Assembly: GCA_964017045.1 (NCBI GenBank)
Contig: OZ024808.1
Location: 16,615,784-16,679,783, forward strand
Reading direction: 5' to 3'
DNA: 64,000 nt
Origin: Omphiscola glabra
Taxonomy: Eukaryota; Mollusca; Gastropoda; Lymnaeidae
The notes under the pieces: generated by a model
Database searches by the model: none
Told to the model about the DNA's origin: nothing
The model's input: the letters and a program-made list of their open reading frames with translations, nothing else
Shown here: one piece after another, positions 22,623 through 35,308 of the stretch
How positions within the stretch are numbered: position 1 is the stretch's first letter
How the letters are laid out: the number at the start of each line of letters is the position of its first letter
Translations under genes and position numbers: made by a program

Positions 22623-23493
22623 CCAGGCCCCCCCCGCCCCCTGATTTGATCGCTTCGCCCAACACCCTGATATGCAGTGGTTTAACGGTGTTTAATTTGA
22701 TTTATCTCTTGACATACTTTATGCAAAAACGTTGTTTTCTCCCACTGGCGTAGGAAGGGTTGACTTTTTTTTTTTTTTTGGTGTTTAGAAAATTTTGAAA
22801 GAATGTGTTGTCATCGACAACGAGTCCATGTGACAAGTTTCAGCTCGACAGCTTGACGTAAAGCTGGTCAATTAGCCACAAACAAAAGCGAGGTTAATGT
22901 AAAGGAATTTTTTTTTTTTTTTAAATTAGGAGAGCTAAATATTTAAATGTGTCGTCAAAAATTATCGGCACTGCTGAGTAAATCTGATACTATTGGAGTA
23001 GTTCACCGCCTAAATCATATTCGAGTGAGGACATATCTACAAAATACAGATGAGATAACAAGGCCTGATAGTTGAAACTGTGTTCAATATTTAGTTAACG
23101 TGACCTTGTCTATTTCTAGACATGATACTTGACTGTCAAAGTTATTGGGGTCAACAAAAAAAAAATATAAAAATAATAACGTTTTGTGGTATACAAGGAA
23201 GAAAGGATGCACGCTTGACTGACTTTGTCCTTAAAAACAAGTGTTTTCTCATGCCTGTCTGACTCGCCTGTACTGAATTCTCGAAACCTGTTGGTCCAAA
23301 ATGTATATTAAAAATATGTTTTCTATAATATGTGGCATGGTTAAAAAATACTAATTTGTTTGTATAAAATTCACTTTTAAATCATCATTTATAACCGGGA
23401 GTGTCCTTAGCTCTTGGTGGAATAAGACACCTTTAAAAAAACAATTCTGTCATTTAAATAGACTAAATGATAACTTTTGTTCTTTCTATTTAG
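22623..23493. other. Upstream region of DUF229 copy A
   Basis: There is no gene here. It holds homopolymer C (22626-22640) and T runs and AT-rich DNA. The blocks 23205-23300 and 23350-23470 match 61310-61405 and 61495-61600 upstream of gene B. No TATA-like promoter can be assigned with confidence. The 3.4-kb 36-bp array that precedes gene B has no counterpart here. Confidence 0.65.
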
Positions 23494-23624
23494 ATTTTTG
23501 TGGTTGTGATGTCAACTATAAGCGATGTAGCCACACAAGAAGGATTACTAATGAAAAGAAACATGGATGGACTTTATTCAGTGATTTGACAGACGTCACC
23601 GCTCCATAGCAGCCCGTGCACACC
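23494..23624 (+). other. Putative 5' untranslated exon part of DUF229 copy A
   Basis: A pyrimidine-rich acceptor (tctttctatttag) ends at 23493, and the same arrangement (tcttctgtctag) precedes the equivalent sequence in copy B at 61641. The following ~130 bp are conserved between copies (acacaagaaggattactaat) up to the ATG, unlike the sequence further upstream. This suggests a transcribed leader whose first exon lies upstream. No transcript evidence is available. Confidence 0.5.
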
Positions 23625-26600
23625 ATGGGGAAGTGCTGCACAATGCGGTGGAAGATGCTGCGCGCCAAAGTCGCCCTCTCCGTCCTTTCGCTCTGGATAT
23701 GCGTGCTCCTCGTCTTCTTCGCTGGCAGGCAGACGTCAGTGAGAAACTGGAGTATTGTTTCCTGGTACAGCGGTCAGCTGGAGGACGGCCGACTCGTCAT
23801 ACGCCAAGAGTGCATCCAACCGAAACTGAAAGTCGACGATCCGGTAATGAAGAAATCGGTCAGGCGTTTGAGGCCGGTCTCGTGCAAAATAAGAGAAGAA
23901 GAATGGGTGTATGTCTCAAACGGTACGGTTCGATACTCTGCATCGGCTGTCAAGAAGTACTCAAACTTCACGTGCTACCACCAACCCTTACTGAGAGAAG
24001 GTGATTATAACATTTCATGGGCGGAGCCGGAATTAGAAATCACAGACGGATTCGTCATGACGTCTGATTTCTTCAGGATCAAATGCGTGACGTCGACCAA
24101 CAAGACCTTTGCCAGCGTCTTCTCAGGGGTGGCGTACACCAAGGAAAGGGCCGAGAGGCCGGAGCCGCCACTGCCGGACGGGTTCGGGGGAATGAGCATC
24201 GTCATCATGGGCTACGACTCGATGTCTAGGATGTCTTGGTTGCGGCGCCTGGTCAAGACACGGGAGTTCTTCCACAACACTCTAGGGGCCATCGAACTGG
24301 AGGCCCACAACATTGTCGGTGATGGGACCACTGCTGTCATGTTCCCGATGCTGACGGGGAAGTTTGAATGGGAACTACCCGAGGCCAGGTAAAAAAAAAA
24401 AAGAAAAAGAAAAGATACACTCATTGTGGCTGGGAATCGAGTCCCGCAGAAACCAAAGTGATCCGAGATCCTTTTCTTTTTTTTAAATAGTTCAAATTAT
24501 TATTTTTCTTGTCATAGTAATAAACACGTATTTGTTTATGGGAAGCGCAATCTTGTGCGTGTACCCTCACATTTTTTCCCCAGCACACAAACAGTACATT
24601 TAGGTAATTATTACTGTAAAAGTTATGTGATCAGAGCTTGAATGAAATAAGACGCTCTCTTGAAACAAAATAGATAAATTAATCACGAAATAAAAACTAT
24701 GAAAGAAATGTTGACGTTTAACTTTACAGTGATATGTTAGTCTTATGTATGCATGTATCAAGAGGTTTCACTTCGTTTTTAGATAAAGTGTTTATATTTT
24801 TTAGTTGTTGAAATTATTAACAAAGACGCATTAATCAAAAGTATACACAGGCAAAGTTGGCTAAACTTTTGCCTTGGATCAAAATTTCAATCGACTTAAA
24901 CATTCTTGTTTTAAATATATTTTTAATACAAATTTTGTGTTCCTCTCCAACAACAATAACAATATTGTTTTTAAAAATATTTGTGTAATTTATCTTTCAT
25001 TTTTTTATTTTTTTTTTATAAAGTTTAAAAGAGATTCCATAAATTTTGCAGCGTACTGTCTGCAAGTAATGCAACTGCTTTACACCAGAAGCAATGTATA
25101 TATATATAAGAGATGCTCACTCGTAATCGTACAGATGTGAACGTTTATATTTTTAGTTTTTTTTGTGTTATTGTCTGTTTTCAGACTCAAATATCCGAAC
25201 GCTACGGTCATGGATGAATTTCCGTTTCTATGGCACGAAATGAAGAAGGCGGGGTACCTGACCTCGTGGTGCAATGCCGCCCCTAAAACCGCGCCCTTTA
25301 ATTGGAGAATGCTTGGGTTTGATGAGCAACCCACAGACTTCTACACCAGGCCGTTCTACATGGCGTTCGAAGACAGGGTACCACCGAGACTTAGACACTG
25401 CCTGGGTTCGAGGACGTTCAGCAAGGTCTGGCTCAACTACTTCCGGGATATTTTCATGATGTACCCGAACAAGCGCAAGTTCTTGTTTCATTTTCTTGTC
25501 GAGATGAGCCACGATGACAACAATCTAATAACGAAGGTGGTGCATTTGTTCATTGATAAAACAAAATGTTGATAGATAACTAGTGAACACTTTTCTACAA
25601 ACGAATAACCAGCGTACATTTTACGATAAGGTATTTTGTGTTTAACAAAGTAAATAGATCGATAATATATTATGGGCAATCTTTTGTCTCAATCAAATTT
25701 TAGTTATTTTAGTATAGTGATAGAGGAGCTGACATATTAGTATGGTGGATTTGGGTGATCACCAATATGAGTTAATGGCATTCTAGTGTGTTGACGTTCC
25801 TTGCATTTACACATGCGTTAAAGGTTTATCATCTGTTCAATTTCATTGTCATTTTCAATTTCATTTTATATTCGATTTCATTGTCATGTTAATTTCATTG
25901 CCATATTCAATTTCATTGTCGTGTTCATTTTCCTAATTAATTTCGATTACATTATTACGTTCAATTTCATTGTGTTATCTATTTCATAATCAGATTTATT
26001 TCTTCTATTACGTTTTTACTGCTTACTTCTACTTTGATGTTTATTTGCACATGGTTGTTTTATTTAACTTTGCCAACATCATTATCATCTCTCTATCATC
26101 AGATGGACGACGACATCAAAAGTTTAATACAACAACTGCACACGGGGGGCTACCTCAACAACACCCTCTTGATTCTGATGGGTGACCACGGGGCCAGATA
26201 CAGCAAAGTGAGATCCACCTACTCCGGAAAACTCGAGGAGCGCCTCCCGTATTTTTCCTTCCTGTTTCCTCAGTGGTTTCAGGAAAAATACCCGCAAGCC
26301 ATCGACAACTTGCGCACCAACAGTAAACGCCTGACAACCCCGTTTGACCTGTACGAAACCTTTAAAGACTTTCTAAAGTTTAAGGGCACCGGGATGGGGT
26401 CCGTCTTCGACAGGGGCATCAGCTTGTTCAAAGAAATTCCTCTGGAGCGTTCTTGCGAACACGCGCATATCGCGCCTCACTGGTGCGCATGTTTGGCGTG
26501 GAAGAATGTGTCCATGGAAGACAACGGTGCGAAGCGTGCTCTGAGGTACACCTTGGACACCATCAACTCTTACACGGCATCGTACAGAAGCGAGTGCGCC

Positions 26601-26939
26601 TTGTTGAGTGTTGAAAAGGTCACGGACGCCATGAAGCTGGAGACCCGCACGGAGGTTCTCAAATTTTTGAAAACGGACGACGAGGGCGGGATCTACAACA
26701 TCAGTTTTAACGCCAAAAATAAAAACGAGATGGCCATGTACCAGTTGACGTTTTACACGGCCCCGGGACACGGGTACTTCGAGGTGACCGTGACCCATGA
26801 CCTGGTGCGCAACCAGTTTTCAGTCAACGAGAAAGAGATCAGCAGGATAAACAAATACGGCGACGCGCCTGCGTGTATTTTAAATAAAAACCGACAGATT
26901 CGCCAATACTGCTACTGTCTTGATCATATCAAATCCTAG
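23625..26939 (+). CDS. DUF229 family membrane protein (alkaline phosphatase/sulfatase-like), copy A
   Basis: Coding exons are 23625-24388, 25185-25536 and 26103-26939, 1953 nt or 650 aa; introns are GT-AG at 24389-25184 and 25537-26102. The ATG has a strong context (caccatggg) and is the start conserved in copy B; an in-frame GTG nine bases upstream is not used. Residues about 16-34 form one hydrophobic segment after a basic N-terminus, a signal anchor placing the rest in the Golgi lumen or outside the cell. Several N-glycosylation sequons (NGT, NFT, NIS, NKT, NNT) agree. DUF229 belongs to the alkaline phosphatase superfamily. Visible motifs are GYDSMSRMS (196-204), GDGTTAVMFP, SHDDNN (363-368) and MGDHG (398-402, likely metal-binding Asp/His), then a Cys-rich SCEHAHIAPHWCACLAW block from about 489. 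Metal-binding motifs look intact, so catalysis is plausible, but the substrate is unknown. The fold and family call is confident; the enzymatic role is inference. Confidence 0.93.
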
Positions 26940-27072
26940 CAAAAACATTGACTAAAATCTATTTTATATATTATGATTTTGGTGCATCCTGCTTCCTCTT
27001 CAAAAACCCCAACCTCAACATGATTTATATTGATAGTACTGATTCAAAAAAAAAGAAAGACATTCACGCATC

Positions 27073-27369
27073 GAGCTTCATGCATCATGGTTGAGCTCCG
27101 AGCTTCATGCATCATGGTTGAGCTCCGAGCTTCATGCATCATGGTTGAGCTCCGAGCTTCATGCATCATGGTTGAGCTCCAATCTTCATGCATCATGGTT
27201 GAGCTCCAAGCTTCATGCATCATGGTTGAGCTCCAAGCTTCATGCATCATGGTTGAGCTCCAAGCTTCATGCATCATGGTTGAGCTCCGAGCTTCATGCA
27301 TCATGGTTGAGCTCCAAGCTTCATGCATCGTGGTTGAGCTCAGAGCTTCATGCATCATGGCTGAGCTCC
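27073..27369. repeat. 27-bp minisatellite just downstream of gene A
   Basis: Eleven units of cgagcttcatgcatcatgg followed by ttgagctc, beginning about 130 bp after the gene A stop codon, so possibly inside its 3' untranslated region. Units differ mainly at the gctccgagc/gctccaagc position. The equivalent place for gene B is outside the window. Confidence 0.95.
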
Positions 27370-28529
27370 CGTAAAAAGGTGGATTTTTCTCTTTACGGGG
27401 GAGGCAACTGTTATATCAATTTCTAAAGAGCCACATTTACGATGTCAGACTGTCCATAGGACTGCCCATAGGACGGTCCACATTGTCTATAGGACTGCCC
27501 ATAGGACGGTCCACATTATCCATAGGACTGTCTGTAGACCTATTGTTTAAAGGCCGTCATACAGTTTAGAAAATGAGTAGTTAACTCTTTTATTCTAAAA
27601 ACTTGGACCTATCGGGTATTAACTGCAACGACCCGAGAACGGTGTGAAAGAACTTCACACAGTAAAACCAAAGTATATAAATATTTAACTACGGTGACAT
27701 GATTTACTGTTTTCTGGGAATTCCCGTTGGTTCATTTCATCGAATTTGGTGATATTAATTGTGATGTGAAACATTTAGTGTCATACTCGTGTACGTGTTT
27801 TCAATGTTATTTATTGATATATATTGACGTTGTTTCTCTTAAATCTCCCCCAAACAGAGTTTGTTCTGTTGCTCATCGATTTGCTTAAATGCTTGGAGTG
27901 TTCCAAACTGGTGCCTTTATATTTGTGTAAAGCTGAAACCAAAATGTTTCCTGTTCGTAAGCTGTTTGAAGAGTTATCTTATCTCATTTGGAAATAGTTC
28001 ATGAATGGCTAGATATGTCCATTACCACCAACTCCAACCCCCAGCACAGTTGTTAAGAAGCCCTTGTCTTACAAGTAATATTTAAAATATTGAGGAGGAT
28101 ATTTCAATAACCTATAAATAACATTGTTGGCACCATGTATATGGTTAACTAAACAATGTCTCTTTTCTGCATTTAAAAGTTTTCAAAACATGAAGTTCAA
28201 GATTCTTATCTTAGCTTAATTTATTTTAGTATTAATAGCAATATAATTTTCATTTCTGCTACAGCATTTTTTAAAATTTATTTGAACGGAGAAACTTTCA
28301 ATCTTGTGGTCCCTAAGAATTTTTTAAAACATAAATAATAATATTAAAAATTATTGTTACATCCGGGTAACATACCTGCAAAGTAAAAGCTGCCGTTTAT
28401 CACTGGCAACGTTGATGTGACGCAGCCCGACAGGGCAGAGTTTTTAGGCAAAGAAGGCGTTGCCCAACCGCATCCCGAGAAATTCCAAGGCTCAGCTGGG
28501 GAGTCACAGCCTGGTTAAAAGACAACTAA
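27370..28529. other. Non-genic stretch
   Basis: A short repeat of about 2.5 units (ccataggactgcccatagga) lies at about 27451-27534. The rest is AT-rich DNA with no recognised gene or element. The right-hand limit of duplication copy A cannot be set because copy B runs off the window. Confidence 0.6.
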
Positions 28530-29100
28530 AACACCCAGCACTCGATACCATCAACCAGCACTCGATACCATCAACCAGCACTCGATACAATCAACTAGCA
28601 CTCGATACCATCAACTAGCACTCGATACCATCAATCAGCACTTGATACCATCAGTCAGCATTTGATACACTCAGCCAGCACTCGATACCATCAACTAACA
28701 TTCGATACCATCAACTAGCACTCGATACCATCAATCAGCACTCGATACCATCAACTAGCACTCGACACCATTAACCAGAACTCGATACCATCAGTCAGCA
28801 CTTGATACACTCAGCCAGCACTCAATACATCAGCCACGACTACATACCATCAATCAGAGCTCGATACCATCAGCCAACGCTCGATACCATAAGCCAACAC
28901 TCGATACCATCAGCCAAACCTCGAAACCATCAGTCAGCACTCGAAACCATCAGTCAGCACTCACACTACAACCAGCTCTATATACCTTTTGCCAGTACTC
29001 CTTACCATCAGCCAACACTGCACACCATCAGACACAATTTCATACCATCAGACAGCACGCCATATCATACTTTACCACTCAATACCATCACTCAATATAC
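28530..29100. repeat. 20-bp minisatellite, degenerate
   Basis: About 28 units of cagcactcgataccatcaac, uniform on the left and decaying to the right (cacaccatcagacac). Open frames are incidental. Confidence 0.92.
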
Positions 29101-29732
29101 ACTGGTTGGCATGCCTCACTGAACCTCAACCCCCACCATACCCATTCCCACCCCATCTGCTTGAACAAAAATCTCTCAATTTAATACCACCAAACAGTGT
29201 CAACATGTAATGTCTTTCTTTCTTAAATTTTATTTTTAAAAGAATTCAATTAAGTTCATTTCTTACGGTCATTAATTTTTTTTAAAAATATTCTCCTATG
29301 ACATATAATGACAAAAACCCGACGGTACAATGGAACGCAATGCAAAAATGGATTCAATGATTTAACCCGTGGTCCAAGAAGATATTTGCTGCCATTACGT
29401 TAATTTAAAGTAAGAATCGAAGCGAACTATGATAACACTAATGAAAGTGCCTGCAATGTATTGATTATTAAATTATATTCTTAATCATGTGTATAAAGCA
29501 TTATAAAAGAGGAGAAATCTCAAGGATGATAGATTGAAAAAAAATAATTATTTCTTCAAATACAAGAGTTGTTTTATTGTATTATTCTTATTATTTATTG
29601 TGTTTTTAAGATCTGCAAGTGTCTTGTTAACCTTCATCTTCCGTATATTAAGGGCCCACGATCAATGCATTGATGATTGTGGCTCCCATGTATGTAGAGA
29701 GGTCTCGATTTTTCGTGTGCCTGGTATTGAAC
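29101..29732. other. Non-genic stretch with shared hairpin motif at 29648-29690
   Basis: AT-rich with no gene. Near its right end is tattaagggcccacgatc followed by aatgcattgatgattgtggc, which recurs inverted at about 37650-37697. Both copies directly border a long minisatellite. The core contains a short palindrome around gatcaat/attgat. Confidence 0.65.
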
Positions 29733-30782
29733 AAGATGTCTCACTGGATGCAAGAACTACTTAGCGATGTATCTCACTGGATGCAAGAGCTACTTAGCGA
29801 TGTATCTCACTGGATGCAAGAGCTACTTAGCGATAAATCTCACTGGATGCAAGAGCTACTTAGCGATGTATCTCACTGGTTGCAAGAGCTACTTAGCGAT
29901 GTATCTCACTGGATGCAAGAGCTACTTAGCGATGTATCTCACTGGTGGCAAGAGCTACTTAGTGATGTATTTCACTGGTTGCAAGAGCAACTTAGCGATG
30001 CATCTCACTGGTTGCAAGAGCTACTTAGCGATGTATCTCACTGGATGCAAGAGCTACTTAGCGATGTATCTCACTGGTTGCAAGAGCTACTTAGCGATGT
30101 ATCTCACTGGTTGCAAGAGCTACTTAGCGATGTATCTCACTGGATGCAAGAGCTACTTAGCGATGTATCTCACTGGTTGCAAGAACTACTTAGCGATGTA
30201 TCTCACTGGTTGCAAGAGCTACTTAGCGATGTATATCACTGGATGCAAGAGCTACTTAGTGATGTATCTCACTGGATGCAAGAGCTACTTAGCGATGTAT
30301 TTCACTGGATGCAAGAGCTACTTAGCGATGTATCTCACTGGATGCAAGAGCTACTTAGCGATGTATCTCACTGGATGCAAGAGCTACTTAGCGATGTATC
30401 TCACTGGATGCAAGAGCTACTTAGCGATGTATCTCACTGGATGCAAGAGCTACTTAGCGATGTATTTCACTGAATGCAAGAGCTACTTAGCGATGTATCT
30501 CACTGGTTGCAAGAACTACTTAGCGATGTATCCCACTGGATGCAAGAGCTACTTAGCGATGTATCTCACTGGATGCAAGAGCTACTTAGCGATGCGTCTC
30601 ACTGGATGCAAGAGCTACTTAGCGATGCATCTCAATGGTTGCAAGAGCTACTTAGCGATGTATCTCACTGGATGCAAGAGCTACTTAGCGATGTATCTCA
30701 CTGGATGCAAGAGCTACTTAGCGATGTATCTCACTGGATGCAAGAGCTACTTAGCGATGTATCTCACTGGTTCAAGAGCTAC
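29733..30782. repeat. 33-bp minisatellite, about 32 units
   Basis: A very regular array of gatgtatctcactggatgc followed by aagagctacttagc; ggatg/ggttg alternates irregularly. Because 33 is divisible by three, two plus-strand frames stay open for hundreds of codons, giving 11-residue repeats such as SHWMQELLSDV and CKSYLAMYLTG. Two simultaneous frames and the lack of a start, splice or unrelated coding flank argue against a protein. Confidence 0.96.
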
Positions 30783-31260
30783 TTTGTTTCATTTTTCTCT
30801 TCACATTCCCCACCCAATCTCTCTTATGATTTCGTGTCAAAATCTTTTTTTTTCCTCTCTCTCTCTCTCGCTCTTAGTTTATCTTCACTCTCTCTCACTC
30901 TCACTAACTCTCACTCTCTGTCACTCAATCTCACTCTCTATGTCACTCCCTCTCATTTGTGTGTGTGTCAGGTAGCCTCCGCGGGTGAGTAGGTTCTTAC
31001 CATCCTTTCATTTCATTTTTACTCGCTCACTATCACTTCTCATCTAGCCTCCAGCCATTCTCTCTCTCCCCCTCTCTATATATCATCCGCACACAAATAT
31101 TTCCTCTCTCTCTCTCTCTCTCTTTGTTTTGTGTTTATCTCTCTGTAGCTCTCTTTAAATAACAATAATTTATTTATATTTTTTTAAAACATTTCTGTTC
31201 TATTAAACACATTTTCTATTTATGCCATATTTTCACCCCCCCCCCCCCCCACACTAAATC
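30783..31260. repeat. CT-rich simple sequence and C run
   Basis: Degenerate (CT)n tracts at about 30855-30960 and 31055-31125, then a run of 14 C at about 31237-31250. No gene. Confidence 0.8.
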
Positions 31261-34200
31261 GTCCCACTAAGAGCCGCCTTTGATCCCCATGTCATTCCAC
31301 ATGCACACGTTTTACCCAAGTTCAAAGGGAGCTAATCACGGTAAAAAGCGAGTAGTCTCACGTACAATGAGAATTCGACCCCCGTGGTTGTGTGCACTCT
31401 CACACGTTAAAGGATTGCATCCGGGGCTGTGGGGAATATTCTGGAAATATTTAAAGATAGCCAATTACGTTTTAAGGCATTTGAATGTGGTGCAAGCTAA
31501 TAATGGAGACAACGCCAACTCGTTGCTCTTTCACTGAGTTCAAGGCTAGATCTCAGCCTTACTCTTCAGTATCTACGCGATTCATCTTTTTTTATCAAGT
31601 ACGATTTTAGAAAACTTTAGTAATATGTCAAAGAAAGCAGTGGCGGGTTTAAATTTATTGCCGCCCGAAGCGGGCCAAGAATTAAGACGTCCCCATTGAC
31701 GGAAAAAGTGCAGTTGGCTAAAAAAAATTCTCCTTCGAAAGAAAAAGGTACCGCCCACGTTTGACCGCCACCCCTATACACCCACCCACACCAACCCCCA
31801 AACTACGCCAGTTGATGAAGATAACTTTAGCATTTCCCTCCAAATAAAAACTTTGAGAACGATTGATCAATGAAATTCAATGTCCCCTCCATACTTGACC
31901 TATATTGCCTTTCTTATTATAGTGACCATAGCTGTAAATGTGCAAAACCTCCTGGAACGAAAGAAAGTTGTTCGAACGGGAGCATGTTCGAAAAAAATTA
32001 TATTTTCAACGGATATTTTTATTTTTTATTTTTTTAAGGTAAGTTCAAAGTGTGAAATCGTGGGAATGATGTTCTCTCATAATTTCCATTAACGGTTTGT
32101 TGACGATCAACCACACACAAGGACATTTGCAGAGGCGCCCGTATATATTACCGGCATTTAATGGTTAAACAAATGCTTCTGTCTAACTTTGTTCATTGAT
32201 GATTTGATTGCTATGACTAACACGCTGTGAGAAAAAAAAACTCCAAAATAAAGCCAACAAATGACGTCATCTCGAAGTGTGTTGCGAATGAATTAAAGCG
32301 CAAGTTCTAGTGATTTAGTTTTAACTAAATGAATAAAAACTCGGTTCACTCCCTTCCACTAGACCAGTACAAATCACACACCTGTATTACCCCCCTCCCC
32401 TATCTTCCAACCCAGGTACCTAGCTATTTATCTAGAAATTTGCAACCCTAACATACCAAAACCAACATATCTACCCTTTCACCCAATCACATGTGGATTT
32501 CTAACTACTTACCTACCTAACTGAAAACCGAACAACCCAAACGTACCTACCTAGCAACCTAAACGCAACCTACCTACCAATCACAACCCCCCTCTTACCA
32601 ATCCACCAAGTCACCTAGCTTCCTAAATACGTATCAAATTACCTACATATGTAACTACCTACCAACCAAATCACTCATTCTCAGATACCTACATTCATGC
32701 ATCCTTCAATCCCTCTATCCGTCCGTCCACCCATACTTCCGTCCAACTGCATGTCTATCTAACAACCTATTCTTCCATCTCAGTCAATCAATCCATCGAT
32801 CAAAATATCTATATACCCGTTTGTTAATTTATCCATCGATCAATTTATTTAATCATCAGTCTATTCATCTATGCCTTTTTCAATAGCATGTTCCACTATG
32901 GTACAGCGTTTCTCGTGGAGAAACAATCTTGAGGTCTCTAAATTGGTCACCACTTTGTCAAGAGTAAATCCTTTGGTCTGCAGATACTGCTGAATAAGTT
33001 TAACTTTCTTAAGTAGATGACCCCAAATGGAAATGTATCAGATAAACGTGAAATCACAGACAGCATGTAAAAAACCTTTTGTTGTAAGACAATAGTGCTC
33101 CAATGTCAAGGGGCGGTGCCAGTGGCAAATCAGCGAAAACATTTATTTTTGAGTATTCCTTAGTTTAAATATATTTGGATTTAAAAAAATTGTAAAATAT
33201 TATATTGTTAACTCTATAAAGTAAAGTGTAGTATTGAAAGTGTTTAATTTTTACCTATTCGATTCATGTACTAAGAATCTCTCGACCATATCGTATTTGG
33301 TATCAAAGGAAACCTTTACTTCTCAGAATTTAGATAAATATAGCTTACTGTCACTTACGAAATTTACGCAACACTTCAATCATGGTCAAAACGGAGTTTT
33401 TCTGACCTAATTATAGGGTTACCCTTTTACGAGGCATCAACCTTGAACTTTTAATAAAGCACACATGTGGATTGGTTACGTGTGAAACATTTACATGTGA
33501 TCGGTTTTTTCTGCAAATATGCAATTTTTAAAATTTGGTTTCACCCATGAGATGGTGTCACCCGGTGCGGTCCTCAACCCCCGCACCCTCTTAGCTACGT
33601 CCCTGAGACAATGCAAATAGTTTTGACTTGAATTGATAGATGTAGACGTATGTCCTATTTTAACTATGTTAAACCGATTGTAATGGGACAACTTTTAAAA
33701 CATAACTCCTTTACATGTGCGAGTAATTGTTGTAGAGGGCTTTCCCTGGCATAACCAAAACTGTACTTTATGGAATTTGACATAGTTACGGTATTTATAA
33801 TGCTTTTTATAGGGAAACAAATACAAAGAACAGTCATTACACAAACGGCGTCGGATTGACACATCTCTACGCCCTAGACAAAAGCTCATAAGTTTGCGCC
33901 AACCAATAGCAAAACGTTGATTTATAAATCTCCTATAAAGCATTTAATAATGGGGTGGGGGTAGAGGGGGTGTTGAGTAATTTTGGGAGTTGTCCCCGGC
34001 CGTCATTTAGTCATGGACCGACCCTTCTTAATGAATCACTTACTTGTTATCATGATGATGTAAGAGTTCCTATCGACAGTTATACTTTTCTTGTTTGAAA
34101 AGAAATAGAAAGAATATGGAATAAGAATCAACCTTCAAATAGAGAGTGTTTGAGAGAAGTAGCAAGTTGATATGAAAACTTTTATGATTTATAGGCCCGG

Positions 34201-35030
34201 CAAAAATAGTCCGAAAACCGGTGGAATATTTGAATTGCCTTTTAAGTGATTTATCATACAAATCAATATATTTAACGCATGAAAAGACAAAATTTCACCC
34301 CAAAAAAAGATGCGAGACCAATTGTACAACGTAGTGAGAAAAGTATGTTGCTGACCATAGTCAAATTTGTGCATGAGTGGCATCAACGAACAAATTATTC
34401 ATTTTAGAAATTATAAAATAATTTTAGAAGAAACGTGTTTTTAAAGAAATTATCCCATGAGTTTGTGCTGATTAAATTTACTCAAAGCAGTAGAAAGTCA
34501 ATTTATAAACTTCAAATTTTGTGTTACTGTAATGTCTTTGCCCTTTTGAATGCGTAAACTGTATTTCTTTTTTTATCAGAATTATATACCCATTAATAAT
34601 TGAAAAATAATGCATTAATTTTTTATTATATATTTTTTTTCATCTTAATTTTACATTGCACATTGTTTGTTAGTTAATTTTTTTTAAAATAATTATTTTA
34701 CACAATTCCAGTAGCGTAAACTAATTTAACGAGTCACTAGTTAGTGATATTAATTAGGTGCACCGCGTCGGGTCTCGTTGCGAAAACAGCCTGCTCACCC
34801 GAAGGTTGATACTAGTAGCTGAAGGGGAAGGTTAAAAGGTCCCGGTAGAAATAGTTCATTCTGGATTCAATGAGGTGTGACCTCAGCCTACCGACCACAC
34901 GACTGCAGCACGAGGCAGAGCACTGCAACTTGACGCTGTGGTGTCACCAGGCTGTGTTCATGTCTTGATCCAGTGTGCCGTGGCCAAGCTCTTTCCCCTA
35001 AAATCCGACTTTGTTCAAGTGCCAGACGAC
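31261..35030. other. Long non-genic stretch with transposon scraps
   Basis: No gene is recognised in 3.8 kb. At about 31642-31815 a segment begins cagtggcgggttt and ends aaactacgccag, like the hAT-MITE ends elsewhere in the window, but I could not find a convincing target duplication. At 33532-33612 the sequence ctacgtccctg with gtcacccggtgcgg resembles one end of a related MITE. The interval 32380-32880 is cryptically simple (ctacctac/atccatc). The rest is AT-rich. Confidence 0.55.
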
Positions 35031-35308
35031 GCTATGTCACCAGTATCAGTTGTTACTATGTCACCAGTATCAGTTGTTACTATGTCACCAGTATAAGTTG
35101 TTACTATGTCACCAGTATATGTTGTTACTATGTCACCATTATAAGTTGTTACTATGTCACCAGTATAAGTTGTTACTATGTCACCATTATAAGTTGTTAC
35201 TATGTCACCAGTATAAGTTGTTACTATGTCACCAGTATCAGTTGTTACTATGTCACCAGTATCAGTTGTTACTATGTCACCAGTATCAGTTGTTACTATG
35301 TCACCAGA
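35031..35308. repeat. 24-bp minisatellite
   Basis: About 11-12 units of cagttgttactatgtcacca followed by gtat; some units have cattataag in place of cagtatcag. Frames stay open because 24 is divisible by three. Confidence 0.95.

Noticed and set aside
23616..23624. Upstream in-frame GTG as gene A start
   Set aside because: The ATG at 23625 has a strong start context and is the start conserved in copy B; GTG starts are not expected in a nuclear animal gene.
31642..31815. Possible additional hAT MITE
   Set aside because: The ends look right (cagtggcg...cgccag) but I found no matching 8-bp flanks, so it is only mentioned as a scrap.
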